Assembly (NCBI GenBank): GCA_003170475.1
Contig: PMZI01000052.1
Span: 16,705 to 80,704 of the forward strand
Length of the DNA: 64,000 bases
From: Ignavibacteriota bacterium
GTDB taxonomy: Bacteria; Bacteroidota; Ignavibacteria; UBA10030
Direction of reading: 5' to 3'
Below are positions 1-9,606 of this stretch, piece by piece. Both the position numbers and the translations under genes were made by a program. Position 1 is the stretch's first letter; each line of letters begins with the position of its first letter. Under the pieces are notes generated by a model, which had not been told where the DNA came from, did not search any database, and saw only the letters and a list, made by a program, of their open reading frames with translations.

Positions 1-1
1 T

Positions 2-2551
2 TTTGGACAAATCAGCATTCATGAAAATGGTCAGCCGACGCTGATTGGTTCTGATGCGAGTGTGCATGCTGATAATCAATCCCGGCGCAAGATCGACCTT
101 GCAGGCACCTGGATGTATTCCACGGACAATGAGACCTGGAACGAAGTGAAGGTCCCCAGCTCTTTTGATTATCAGGGCCGTATCGTCTTTGTCCGCAAGT
201 TCACGCTCGACAAGACCACACTTTCGGCCTCCGCATTCCATCTCATCGCTTTTGGCATCAATCACGACGCAGAGATCTACATCAACGATGTTTTTGTCGG
301 CAAGCACGTTGGCGGCTATACGAATGTCGATATTGATTTGCCTGAAAACGCGCTGCAGCTCGGGAGCGAAAATGCGGTGAAGATCATCGTCAACTCCACT
401 CTGAACGCTCGGTCGACGCTTCCTTTGAGAAAACAAATCTGGGGGTGGCGAAACTACGGCGGCATCCTGCGCGATATTTACCTCCTCGTTACACCCCGAC
501 TCTGGATCGATCGCATCACGCTCAAGACGGAGTTGAATGAGGACCTCACGCAGGGCGTCGTGGATGTCGTCGGCGAGCTCAACAGCAAGATCAGTGGGGG
601 AGCCGGGGATACGCTCAGCGCTATCGTACAGTCGTTTCAGCCCTTGTTCGCGATAGATGTCGTCGACAAGTCGACCGGCGCGATCGTCGGGCAGTCTCAA
701 CCGCAGCCTGTTGCCGTTCAGGTGAACCGTGACTACGAGGTGAAAGCTTCCGTCGTTGTCAAATCGCCTCGTCCCTGGAGTCCCGATACCCCCGATCTGT
801 ACTTCCTCCGGGCGAAGATCTTCGTTCAACAGGGAAAGCAAGTCAAGCTCATCGATGAATTTGATATCTCGACCGGATTCCGACGCTTTGAGATTGAGAA
901 GGACGGTTTTGTTCTGAATGGCAAACCGGTTGTTTTGCGCGGGACCGTTTGGCACGAAGATGCACCACAGGAGGGTGCATCGTTGACGTATGAGCAGATG
1001 GAGAAGGACATCTCGCTGATGAAGACCCTCGGCGCGAATGCTGTTCGGTTCGCGTATCATCCTCCTCATCCTTATGTCCTGAGCCTTTGTGATCGTTACG
1101 GACTGCTCGCACTGGTGGAGATTCCTGCCGTTGGCGTTCCCGGAGCGATATTGGACCAGGATCATTTCACGAGCATGGCAGAGGCAGTGACCACCGAGAT
1201 GATCGAGCGCGACCAGCATCGGCCCTCCATCGTTGCGTGGGGTATCGGCGATAACCTGGATTCGTCGGATCCGAGGACATGCGGGTACGTCGAGAAAATT
1301 GTAGAAGTCGCGAAGAAGCTCGACAAGCGTCCGATATACTATGGCTCGCTGGTATTCTTGAATGATCGTTGTTCCGGTAAGGTGGATATCGCAGCAGTAA
1401 AGCTCTCGGTTGAAGGAGCGAACTCGTTGAAAAACGTGCTTCGGACATGGAAGACCGATCACAGTGACCAACCGGTCGTGCTGCTTGGCTATGGAAAAGA
1501 TGTTGAACCGGAGAACCGAAACGGCTGGAGTGATCCAATGTCGCAGGAAGCTCAGGCCGAGTACTTCAAAAAAGCTTATGCCATCATTAAAGATGCGAAA
1601 ATTGCCGGATCGTTTATCGATGGTTTCGCCGATTGGAGAAGCGATCGTCCGTTGATGTCAGTGGGGGTTGGTGATCGATATGTCTACCCTCAGGGACTTC
1701 TCAGCTATGCCAGGGAGAAACGGTCATCATTCGACATGGTGAAGCTTCTCTACAATGGTGAGAAGTTGACTGCGTTGCCGATCGGTCGTTATCGAGCGAC
1801 CTTCCCGTTTGCCCACATCGCGTGGGGTTTCGCGATCATTTTCGTCGTCGCGTACTTGTATCACTACAATCGCCGCTTCAATGAAACATTCAAACGCGCC
1901 CTCGTCAGATCGTACAACTTTTACGCGGATTTGCGGGATGTGCACACGGTTTCTATCCCGCAGACACTGATTCTCGCTGCGGCGGTTGCCGCGACGATGG
2001 GAGTGATGTTGTCGGGCATTCTCTATCGATTCCGGACAGATTTGCCCGCTGACTATTTCATCACAACGTTCGTCGTCTGGGATCGCTTGAAGGAGTACAT
2101 GATTTCTGCGACGTGGCACCCCTTTGAGGGCATCCTGGTGTTTTCGCTTGGATTCCTCCTCTGGTACCCCATGGTCGCTGCGTTGATCAAGCTGCTCTCG
2201 CTGTTGGTGAAACGGCGGGTCTATTGGTATCATTCGTTCGCCATTGCGGTATGGGGTTCCTTGCCGATTGTCCTTTTAAGCCCGCTGGCAATGGCTCTTT
2301 TCAAGCTACTCCAGAGTGATTTCTACGTTCTCCCAGCCTTCCTTCTGATCGGGTTTTTTGTGCTGTGGTCCTTCGTAAGAATGCTCAAGGGCGTTTCGGT
2401 GATCTATGATGTCAGCCCGTTGAAAGCCTACGGGGGCGGAATTCTCGTGGTTCTCCTCCTCCTCGGAGGCATCTTCATCTACTACGAGACGACATACGCT
2501 CTCACCGCCAACATCGAGTATCTCATCCACATTGGCCGGAGCCTGAGTTAA
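2..2551 (+). CDS. GH2-like protein with C-terminal membrane domain, 5' partial
   Basis: The frame is open to the left edge, so the true start and probably a signal peptide lie upstream; an internal GTG at 62 would give 829 residues. Numbered from that GTG, residues about 10-140 are a GH2 sugar-binding jelly roll, about 150-275 an Ig-like domain, and about 280-570 the GH2 TIM barrel (LNGKPVVLRG, HEDAPQEGA, DISLMKTLGANAVR). The usual acid/base Asn-Glu pair is replaced by Asp397-Asn398 in WGIGDN, and the strand expected to carry the nucleophile reads LLGYG with Gly476. Hydrolysis by the standard mechanism therefore looks unlikely. From about residue 580 to the end there are five or six hydrophobic helices resembling a Yip1-type domain. 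The stop overlaps the smc start (TAATG). It may be a carbohydrate-binding envelope sensor; the function is unknown. Confidence 0.75.
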   Translation, partial: FGQISIHENGQPTLIGSDASVHADNQSRRKIDLAGTWMYSTDNETWNEVKVPSSFDYQGRIVFVRKFTLDKTTLSASAFHLIAFGINHDAEIYINDVFVGKHVGGYTNVDIDLPENALQLGSENAVKIIVNSTLNARSTLPLRKQIWGWRNYGGILRDIYLLVTPRLWIDRITLKTELNEDLTQGVVDVVGELNSKISGGAGDTLSAIVQSFQPLFAIDVVDKSTGAIVGQSQPQPVAVQVNRDYEVKASVVVKSPRPWSPDTPDLYFLRAKIFVQQGKQVKLIDEFDISTGFRRFEIEKDGFVLNGKPVVLRGTVWHEDAPQEGASLTYEQMEKDISLMKTLGANAVRFAYHPPHPYVLSLCDRYGLLALVEIPAVGVPGAILDQDHFTSMAEAVTTEMIERDQHRPSIVAWGIGDNLDSSDPRTCGYVEKIVEVAKKLDKRPIYYGSLVFLNDRCSGKVDIAAVKLSVEGANSLKNVLRTWKTDHSDQPVVLLGYGKDVEPENRNGWSDPMSQEAQAEYFKKAYAIIKDAKIAGSFIDGFADWRSDRPLMSVGVGDRYVYPQGLLSYAREKRSSFDMVKLLYNGEKLTALPIGRYRATFPFAHIAWGFAIIFVVAYLYHYNRRFNETFKRALVRSYNFYADLRDVHTVSIPQTLILAAAVAATMGVMLSGILYRFRTDLPADYFITTFVVWDRLKEYMISATWHPFEGILVFSLGFLLWYPMVAALIKLLSLLVKRRVYWYHSFAIAVWGSLPIVLLSPLAMALFKLLQSDFYVLPAFLLIGFFVLWSFVRMLKGVSVIYDVSPLKAYGGGILVVLLLLGGIFIYYETTYALTANIEYLIHIGRSLS

Positions 2552-5500
2552 TGTATCTTTCGAAGCTCGAAGTGTTCGGATTCAAGTCATTCGCACAGAA
2601 AATCAATCTGTCGTTTGATTCCGGCATGACAGCCATTGTCGGGCCCAATGGGTGCGGCAAGACAAATGTCGTGGATGCGATCCGCTGGGCATTGGGAGAG
2701 CAGCGCCCGACTATGCTTCGCAGCGACAAGATGGAAGACGTTATCTTCAACGGGACAAAAAGCCGCAAGCCCCTCAGCATCGCAGAGGTTTCTCTCACCA
2801 TCGAAAACACCAAGGGGATCCTCCCTTCAGAGTACACCGAAGTTGTCGTCACTCGCCGCGTCTACCGCTCAGGCGAGAGCGAATACTACCTGAACAAGAC
2901 GCTCTGCCGGTTGAAAGACATCCGTGACCTCTTCATGGACACGGGAATGGGTTCTGATGCTTATTCCGTCATCGAGCTCAAGATGGTTGAGACGATTCTG
3001 AGCGACAGCACAGATGAGCGACGTCGACTCTTTGAAGAAGCGGCAGGTGTGACGAAGTACAAGCACCGCAGGAAAGAAGCCTATCGAAAACTCGAGAACG
3101 TCCAGCATGATCTGACACGCGTCAGCGACATTGTTCGCGAAGTTCAGAAAGCCGTGAACTCGCTTGAGCGTCAAGCCCACAAAGCTCAGCGCTACAACGA
3201 GCACGCCAAGCAGGTTCAGACACTCGAAACGAATCTCATGGCGCGCGAATTCGCCAGCATCGTGACAAAGATCGATCCGCTCCAGCTTCAGTTGAATCTC
3301 GCCGTTACCGAGAAGACGAAGATCGATGTTGAACTCTCTCAGGAAGAAACCCTGCTCGACGTTCTTCGTTCAGAGATGGACGAATTGGAAGATCGGATGG
3401 GTGAACTCCAGCTCGCGCATTCAGAGCAACAAAGCAAAGTCCATGAATTTGAACGGACGATAGCGACTTCCAGCGAGCGACGACGATCTCTCTCTTCCAA
3501 TATCGAACGGTACGAGAAAGAGAAAGTTCAGTTGCGTCAACAGGAGGAAGAGCTCGCGCGAAAGCAGGAGGAGCTTCAACTCAAGCTGGCAGATGTGCGA
3601 CAAAAATCGACCGTTGCGGAAGAAGCGTATACGCAGAAGAAGGCCGAGCTGGACCTCTTCGAGAAACAGCTCAATGACAAGAAGGCGGAGTTGAGGATCC
3701 ATCAGGACCGGGTCATTGCGTTACTGCTCGAAGTATCGGAGATGAGGAACAAAGAGGGACAGGCGAAGGCGCGTACGGACAACTTACGCGGCCGGATTGA
3801 CTATACGACGGAAGAGAATCAACTGTCCGTCGAGGACATCGCCAAGAACTCAGAACTCATTGTTCATTTGAGCGCGGAAGATCGCGAGCTGCGCCGCAAG
3901 CACGCTGAAGCTGAGGTCAGAGTCCATCAGATGGAAGAGCGAAAGATTGAGCTCCAGAAGGAGCTCGAGACTCTGCGCGTCCGCGACTTCGAACTCCGCA
4001 GCATCATCGATCGCAAACAAGCGAAGATGGATTTCCTCAAAGGGCTGGTCGAAAACTATGACGGCTATTCAGAAGGCGCTCAGTTCCTGATTAAAAGCGG
4101 CGACTGGAAGTCCATCGTCGATACAACCGTGGGAGAAGCCGCGACCGTTGATCCGCGGTACCGCATCTCCATCGAATCTGCGCTGGGAGAGGCCTCGGGG
4201 TACGTCATTGTTTCAAGCATTGATAATGCCTACGCAGCGATTGAGTACTTGAAGAAGCATCAGAAGGGAAAGGCCACGTTTATCTGCCTTGATCGCCTCC
4301 CGAAATTGATGGACCACCGTCCTCTTCTCACGGATCCCGGCGTCGTCGGTTGGGCGAGCAGTCTTGTGCATACCGAGGACCGGTTTAGGGAATTGTATCG
4401 TGTGCTTCTTGATGATACTCTGGTTGTTGCCGATGTCACTGTCGCGCGCCAACTGGTCGGAAGAGAGAAGGGCGTTCGGTGTGTGACGCTGGAGGGCGAA
4501 ATCGTCACCAGCAAAGGTGTCTTGAGAGGTGGGAGCGTCCGTCAGGATGAAGGTGGGCACATCGGTGGTCGCTCACAGCTCGAAGAAATGGCGGAGGAGA
4601 TTCGGGGGCTTGAACGACAGCGGGAGCGATTGCTGAATGAAGTCGAGCAGAAGAATGATGAGATCAACCGCATCGATGTGAAACAACTGCTCGAAGAGGC
4701 GAAATCGCTCGAGCAGGAGATGACCACAGTCGAAATTAGAATAGCGCAGCTCGAGTTTGAGAAGAAGCGCGCGCACGAGACGATCGAACGCAACCAGATA
4801 GAAGTTCAGAAGCTTCAACAAGAGATCGAAACGCTGCAGAGTGAACTGAGCCTGCTCGGACCTTCCATTGAGCGGCTTGAAGGCGAGAAGGCGGAAGCCG
4901 AGCGCCTCTCTGGAGCAGCGTCAAGCGAGCTCGAGACCATGGAAGCCCTCTGGAATGAGTATTCGCGGGTTGCAGCCGAGGCCAATGTTCATGTTCTCAA
5001 CCTGAAAGGGGAAGAGCGAAGCATCCAGCAGGAGATCGACTACGCCGGCACGACACTCCAATCAATTGCCTCAACGTTCGAACAACGCACCGCCGACATT
5101 TTCGCTGCACGGGATGAGATCGAACGCCTCGGGATCGAGATGAAAGAGACGGAGGATGCTTTGGCATTCGCCCGCACAGAGCTGGGATCCCTGGGTGAGA
5201 AGCGAAGAGCGTTCGAGAAGGATGTGACGGCGAAGCGCAGCCAGGTGCACGACATCGAGCTCAAATTGAAGGACGAACGGTCGCGCCATGAGGGTTCGCT
5301 CAAGGCAGCGCACGATCTGGAGATCAAGATCCAGGAACTCACCATGAAGGCCGAGAACCTGAAGGTTCGCGCCAAGGAGGAGTTCGATCTTGAAATGCAG
5401 CTTCAGATATTCGAGGACAATGAGACCTTCGACTTCCACGCAGCGCGTGAAGAAGTTCGCCTTCTAAAAGAAAAAATCCGATCTCTTGGTGCCGTGAACT

Positions 5501-6099
5501 TCGCCGCGTTCGATGAGTACAAGAGCGAGAAAGAGCGGCTCGATTTTGTCAACGCTCAACGCAAGGATCTGGTCGATTCGGAGCAGACGCTGATGTCGAC
5601 CATCGAGGAAATCAACGCGACGGCCCAGCGCCAATTCCTCGAGACCTTCGCGAAGATCCGGGAGAATTTCATCACCACCTTTAAGGGTTTGTTCGACGAG
5701 GGTGATGAATGCGATCTGCGATTGGAGGAGGGCGTCGATCCTCTGGAAGCCCGCATCGAAATCGTCGCGAAACCTCGCGGCAAACGTCCCACGTCGATTG
5801 ACTTGCTGTCAGGAGGAGAAAAGACTCTTACCGCCATCGCACTCCTGTTCGCTATCTATCTGGTCAAGCCAAGTCCCTTCTGTATCCTCGATGAAGTCGA
5901 CGCACCGCTCGACGACAGCAACATCGACCGTTTCACTCGCATCCTCAGGAAGTTTTCCAACAACACGCAGTTCATTGTCGTTACGCACAATAAGCGAACG
6001 ATGGAAGCGGCGAATGCCCTCTATGGCGTCACCATGGAAGAAGAAGGGGTTTCGAAGCTTGTCTCTGTACGATTCAACGAGACGGTGCCGAATGGATAG
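2551..6099 (+). CDS. smc: chromosome segregation protein SMC
   Basis: SMC is the ATPase core of the bacterial condensin complex and works with ScpA and ScpB to compact and separate chromosomes. The 1182 residues match the family length. The N-terminal head carries Walker A GPNGCGKT (residues 31-38). Two long coiled-coil arms follow at about 170-500 and 670-1020, separated by a globular hinge at about 510-650. The C-terminal head has the ABC signature LSGGEKTL near 1086 and Walker B ILDEVDAPLDD near 1112. The ATG overlaps the stop of the GH2-like gene, so the two are translationally coupled although functionally unrelated. No ScpA or ScpB gene is seen in the window. Confidence 0.97.
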   Translation: MYLSKLEVFGFKSFAQKINLSFDSGMTAIVGPNGCGKTNVVDAIRWALGEQRPTMLRSDKMEDVIFNGTKSRKPLSIAEVSLTIENTKGILPSEYTEVVVTRRVYRSGESEYYLNKTLCRLKDIRDLFMDTGMGSDAYSVIELKMVETILSDSTDERRRLFEEAAGVTKYKHRRKEAYRKLENVQHDLTRVSDIVREVQKAVNSLERQAHKAQRYNEHAKQVQTLETNLMAREFASIVTKIDPLQLQLNLAVTEKTKIDVELSQEETLLDVLRSEMDELEDRMGELQLAHSEQQSKVHEFERTIATSSERRRSLSSNIERYEKEKVQLRQQEEELARKQEELQLKLADVRQKSTVAEEAYTQKKAELDLFEKQLNDKKAELRIHQDRVIALLLEVSEMRNKEGQAKARTDNLRGRIDYTTEENQLSVEDIAKNSELIVHLSAEDRELRRKHAEAEVRVHQMEERKIELQKELETLRVRDFELRSIIDRKQAKMDFLKGLVENYDGYSEGAQFLIKSGDWKSIVDTTVGEAATVDPRYRISIESALGEASGYVIVSSIDNAYAAIEYLKKHQKGKATFICLDRLPKLMDHRPLLTDPGVVGWASSLVHTEDRFRELYRVLLDDTLVVADVTVARQLVGREKGVRCVTLEGEIVTSKGVLRGGSVRQDEGGHIGGRSQLEEMAEEIRGLERQRERLLNEVEQKNDEINRIDVKQLLEEAKSLEQEMTTVEIRIAQLEFEKKRAHETIERNQIEVQKLQQEIETLQSELSLLGPSIERLEGEKAEAERLSGAASSELETMEALWNEYSRVAAEANVHVLNLKGEERSIQQEIDYAGTTLQSIASTFEQRTADIFAARDEIERLGIEMKETEDALAFARTELGSLGEKRRAFEKDVTAKRSQVHDIELKLKDERSRHEGSLKAAHDLEIKIQELTMKAENLKVRAKEEFDLEMQLQIFEDNETFDFHAAREEVRLLKEKIRSLGAVNFAAFDEYKSEKERLDFVNAQRKDLVDSEQTLMSTIEEINATAQRQFLETFAKIRENFITTFKGLFDEGDECDLRLEEGVDPLEARIEIVAKPRGKRPTSIDLLSGGEKTLTAIALLFAIYLVKPSPFCILDEVDAPLDDSNIDRFTRILRKFSNNTQFIVVTHNKRTMEAANALYGVTMEEEGVSKLVSVRFNETVPNG

Positions 6100-6108
6100 A
6101 GGTCGTCA

Positions 6109-6831
6109 GTGCAGATGATGCGGGTTTTCAGCGATTTCGACGGGACGATAGCAGCAGAGGATGTGGGAAGCCGGCTCTTCCGGACATTCGCCGGTGCTCA
6201 GGCGAGTGAGATTGTTCGCTACTATCTGGACGGGACCATCAATGCCCGCGCGTGCCTCACGAGGGAATGCGAAGCGGTGGAAAGCGCAACCCGGGGTGAA
6301 CTCGGGGAGTTCGTCGATCAATTCTCTCTCGATCCGACGTTCAAAGAGTTTGCCGCATTTTGCCGCGGACGGGATATTCCATTGGTGGTGCTGAGCGATG
6401 GCCTCGATTTCTACGTCGAGCGATTGTTGAAGAAGAATGGGTTTGGCAATCTTCCGTTCTTTTCGAACCACCTGGAGTTCGTTGACTCCGGCGCAACGAC
6501 CAAACTGGTTCCTTCTTTTCCGCACACGGATGCCGAGTGTCTTCTGTGCGGCAACTGCAAGCGGAATCATGTGTTGACGCTTTCGGCTGACGATGACATC
6601 ATCGTGTATATTGGTGACGGAATCTCGGACCGATGTCCCGTCCGGTATGCGGACATTGTGTTTGCGAAGGGAAGTCTGATCCGATACTGTCAGGCGCAAA
6701 ACGTCACGTACCACGAGTTCAAGACGTTCAGCGATGTGACTCGACGACTCGAGCTGATCGTGCAGCGGAAACGCATCAAGAAACGCCGTGAAGCCGAAAT
6801 GGCCCGGCGTGAAGTGTTTGCACAAGGCTGA
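6109..6831 (+). CDS. HAD-family phosphatase, MtnX/PSP-like
   Basis: This is a small-molecule phosphatase of the HAD IB group (phosphoserine phosphatase / MtnX / PHOSPHO-like). Motif I is SDFDGT (Asp9 and Asp11), motif II is VLSDG near residue 100, and motif IV is GDGISD (Asp170, Asp174), so all catalytic motifs are intact. MtnX removes phosphate from a methionine-salvage intermediate, but no other methionine-salvage gene is nearby and the substrate stays open. Two cysteine pairs (ECLLCGNC, residues 143-150) could bind a metal. Translation may start at GTG 6109 (AGAGG six bases upstream) or ATG 6115/6118. It lies 10 bases after smc and probably shares its transcript. Confidence 0.75.
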   Translation: MQMMRVFSDFDGTIAAEDVGSRLFRTFAGAQASEIVRYYLDGTINARACLTRECEAVESATRGELGEFVDQFSLDPTFKEFAAFCRGRDIPLVVLSDGLDFYVERLLKKNGFGNLPFFSNHLEFVDSGATTKLVPSFPHTDAECLLCGNCKRNHVLTLSADDDIIVYIGDGISDRCPVRYADIVFAKGSLIRYCQAQNVTYHEFKTFSDVTRRLELIVQRKRIKKRREAEMARREVFAQG

Positions 6832-6859
6832 TCAATCAGAGATTTGGAAAGAGGGCAGG

Positions 6860-7441
6860 TTGTCAGACATTCGTCAAGTGTTGTTTCGGTACCGCAGCTA
6901 CACACCGATTCCATTTTTGTTCGCGATGGTTCTTTTCGCTCTTCCCACCACGACGACGGTTCTTTGCGGGTTCGCTGTTGCCATCCTCGGTGAGTCACTC
7001 CGGTTCTGGGGAGTTGCCTACGCCGGATCGCTTACGCGTGTCACGGGAAGCGTCGGTGCACCTGAGGTGGTGGTCGCCGGACCGTTCGCGTATCTTCGCA
7101 ATCCCCTGTACCTGGGTAATGTGCTGATGTATTGCGGAATCGGCGTCATGGCGAATGCCCTCACGCCGTGGCTCGTTATGATCGCTCTCGTGTACTTTGG
7201 ATTTCAGTACGCAATGATCGTTTCTCTGGAAGAGGAGTTTTTGGAGAAGGAATTCGGCAAGGAATATCTCGAGTTCAAGAAAAACGTGCCGAGATTCCTA
7301 CCGCGGTTGAGCGCATATCGAACGACTGCTCAGGACCATCAGAAACCAAATTGGACAGAATGTCTACGATCCGAGCGTCGAACGTTGCAGGCATTGTCGA
7401 TCATCGTTGTCCTGCTTCTCCTGATCTGGGCTTGGAGGTAA
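6860..7441 (+). CDS. isoprenylcysteine carboxyl methyltransferase-family membrane protein
   Basis: About 193 residues if translation begins at TTG 6860, which follows a purine-rich GAGGGCAGG; an ATG at 6788 overlaps the previous gene and gives an atypical leader. The N-terminal half is hydrophobic with two or three helices. The C-terminal half has the ICMT/PEMT-type SAM-binding signature: GPFAYLRNPLYLGN, then a helix, then EEEFLEKEFGKEYLEF and RFLPRL. A final hydrophobic helix ends the protein. Relatives methylate isoprenyl-cysteine, phospholipids or sterol-like substrates. Bacterial members are mostly uncharacterised, so only membrane methyltransferase is safe. It ends one base before the lpxB start. 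Confidence 0.7.
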   Translation: MSDIRQVLFRYRSYTPIPFLFAMVLFALPTTTTVLCGFAVAILGESLRFWGVAYAGSLTRVTGSVGAPEVVVAGPFAYLRNPLYLGNVLMYCGIGVMANALTPWLVMIALVYFGFQYAMIVSLEEEFLEKEFGKEYLEFKKNVPRFLPRLSAYRTTAQDHQKPNWTECLRSERRTLQALSIIVVLLLLIWAWR

Positions 7442-7442
7442 T

Positions 7443-8564
7443 GTGGTCAAGAGAGTGATGATCATCGCCGGCGAAGCTTCGGGCGACTTACACGGTGCGG
7501 GCGTCGTCCGGGAACTGAAGCGCGCAAATCCGGATGTCGAGATTTTCGGCGTTGGCGGCGACAGGATGAAGCAGGAAGGAATGCAGCTGATCTACCATGT
7601 CAAAGAACTTGGCTTCATGGGATTCGCGGAGGTGATCAAGCACCTTCCGGTGATCCGTTCGATGAAAATTGCGCTGGAAGCTGTTCTTCGACTTCGAAAA
7701 CCTGATGTTGTTGTTCTCATCGATTATCCCGGTTTCAATCTTCGGTTCGCGCATTCAGCAAAGCGAAGCGGTGCGAAAGTCGTTTATTATATCAGTCCAC
7801 AGGTCTGGGCTTGGCACCGATCCCGCGTGAAGAAAATGCGGGGAATCGTGGACAAAATGTTGGTGATTTTTCCGTTTGAAGTGGACTTGTACCGTAACGA
7901 GGGAGTCGATGCGGAGTTTGTCGGACATCCGTTGCTTGAAGGGCTCCATGCTAATTTGGACCGGAAGAATTTCGTTAACAGGTATGGTTTAGATCCTCAG
8001 AAGAGAATATTGGCGCTGTTGCCCGGGAGCCGGATGCAGGAGATCGAAATGATCTTTCCGGAAATGCTTCGGGCGGGCCGGACGATTGCTAAGGCAGAGT
8101 CTATGGAGGTTGTGGTTGCGGTCGCTCCTACCATGCAGGAGGAGCACTTCCGGAGGTTTTATAATGTCGAGGGTGTTCATCTGGTGAAGGACGCTTCGTA
8201 CGAGGTGATGGCCAATTCGGACTTCGCGCTCGTGACTTCCGGGACCGCCACGTTGGAAACAGGACTTTTCGGGACGCCGATGGTGGTTGTTTACAAGACG
8301 TCGTGGCCCACGTACCTGCTCGGACGGTTGTTGATTCATGTTAAGAACATCGGCCTGGTCAACATCGTTGCGGGGAAGCAAATTGTGCCTGAGTTCATTC
8401 AGCACCGGGCTTCAGCTTCAACGATGGCGCAAGAGGTGATCCGGCTCCTCGAGAATAGTGACCTGCTTGCCTCGATGAAGCAGGAACTGCAGAGCGTCAA
8501 AGGTCGATTGGGTGAATTCGGAGCATCCCAAAGGGTTGCCCAACGCATCCTCCAAATGGTGTAA
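7443..8564 (+). CDS. lpxB: lipid-A-disaccharide synthase
   Basis: LpxB condenses UDP-2,3-diacylglucosamine with lipid X to form the lipid A disaccharide at the inner membrane. The 373 residues match the family. Diagnostic segments are IIAGEASGDLHG near the N-terminus, GFMGFAEV, ISPQVWAWHRSRVKKM, IFPFE, FVGHPL, LLPGSRMQEIE and TSGTATLE. The start is GTG 7443, directly after the previous stop. lpxK follows after four bases, so the two lipid A steps are coupled. It shows that the organism makes an LPS-type outer membrane. Confidence 0.96.
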   Translation: MVKRVMIIAGEASGDLHGAGVVRELKRANPDVEIFGVGGDRMKQEGMQLIYHVKELGFMGFAEVIKHLPVIRSMKIALEAVLRLRKPDVVVLIDYPGFNLRFAHSAKRSGAKVVYYISPQVWAWHRSRVKKMRGIVDKMLVIFPFEVDLYRNEGVDAEFVGHPLLEGLHANLDRKNFVNRYGLDPQKRILALLPGSRMQEIEMIFPEMLRAGRTIAKAESMEVVVAVAPTMQEEHFRRFYNVEGVHLVKDASYEVMANSDFALVTSGTATLETGLFGTPMVVVYKTSWPTYLLGRLLIHVKNIGLVNIVAGKQIVPEFIQHRASASTMAQEVIRLLENSDLLASMKQELQSVKGRLGEFGASQRVAQRILQMV

Positions 8565-8568
8565 CGCT

Positions 8569-9606
8569 ATGCGCCCACTCTTGCTGCCCTGTGTTCCTTT
8601 GTACGGCGTGGGTGTCACAATACGCAATTGGTTCTTTGATATCGGACTCCTTCGCTCGCACAAGGTCAGGGTGCCGGTGATATCGGTCGGAAATCTCTCT
8701 GCGGGTGGATCAGGCAAAACGCCCTTCGTTGAAATGCTGGCGAAGCGCCTTCTCTTTGCAGATCGAAAAGTTGCCATCGTCAGCCGCGGGTACAAGCGTC
8801 AGAGCAGCGGGATGCTTGTGGTCAGCAACGGGACAGTTCAGTGCGCGGATGCATTGGCCGGTGGAGATGAACCAGCCCAGTTGGCCGCCAAGTTGACAGG
8901 GGCTGTGGTGATCGTTGATGAACAACGTGTCCGCGGAGCCGAATACGCCATCGAGAAGTTCGGTTCGGAAGTGATCATCCTCGATGATGGGTTTCAACAT
9001 CGTTATCTGAAACGGGATTTGGATATTCTTGTTCTTCCTGTCGATGAAGTTGAGAAACCTGAATGGATGCTTCCTGCCGGAAACAGGCGCGAACCGATGT
9101 CCTCCATACGACGCGCATCGCTCATTGCGATTTCGCGATGTGAATCCGTCGTGCAGTTTCAGAAAGCAAAAACAGAAGTACAGCATTGGACCGGCAAACC
9201 GGTCATTGGAATCACGACCAGGGTTGCCGCATTCAGGCGGGCAAGCTCCAGATTCAGCGTGGACCTTGGGGGAATCAAAGGGAAGTCGGTGGTCGCGTTT
9301 TCCGGCATTGGGAATCCGGAGTCGTTCGTACGAACGCTTCATGCCCTTGGACTCGAAGTGAAACAGCACGTTGTCTTTCCCGATCATCACCTGTATCGTG
9401 GGAGTGAGCTCCGGAATTTGGAAGTGCTGCTGACGGAAACTCGGGCTGACTATTGCGTAACGACGGAAAAGGATGTAGCTCGTCTCTCGTCGCCGAAAAA
9501 TGAGTTCAGTGATTTCTTGGAAAATACACCCCTGTTCTTTGTGGAAATCGAACAGAGTGTGATCGCTGGCGAAAATGAATTGACTGAAGGGATAAACAAA
9601 CTGTGA
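8569..9606 (+). CDS. lpxK: tetraacyldisaccharide 4'-kinase
   Basis: LpxK phosphorylates the 4'-position of the lipid A disaccharide made by LpxB, on the inner face of the cytoplasmic membrane. The start chosen is ATG 8569, four bases after lpxB, giving 345 residues beginning MRPLLLPCVPLYG; an in-frame ATG at 8512 lies inside lpxB and adds an atypical leader. An N-terminal hydrophobic anchor precedes Walker A SAGGSGKTP (residues 44-52). Other family segments are SRGYKR, GDEP, ILDDGFQHRYLKRD and FPDHHLY. The stop TGA overlaps the next gene's GTG. Confidence 0.95.
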   Translation: MRPLLLPCVPLYGVGVTIRNWFFDIGLLRSHKVRVPVISVGNLSAGGSGKTPFVEMLAKRLLFADRKVAIVSRGYKRQSSGMLVVSNGTVQCADALAGGDEPAQLAAKLTGAVVIVDEQRVRGAEYAIEKFGSEVIILDDGFQHRYLKRDLDILVLPVDEVEKPEWMLPAGNRREPMSSIRRASLIAISRCESVVQFQKAKTEVQHWTGKPVIGITTRVAAFRRASSRFSVDLGGIKGKSVVAFSGIGNPESFVRTLHALGLEVKQHVVFPDHHLYRGSELRNLEVLLTETRADYCVTTEKDVARLSSPKNEFSDFLENTPLFFVEIEQSVIAGENELTEGINKL

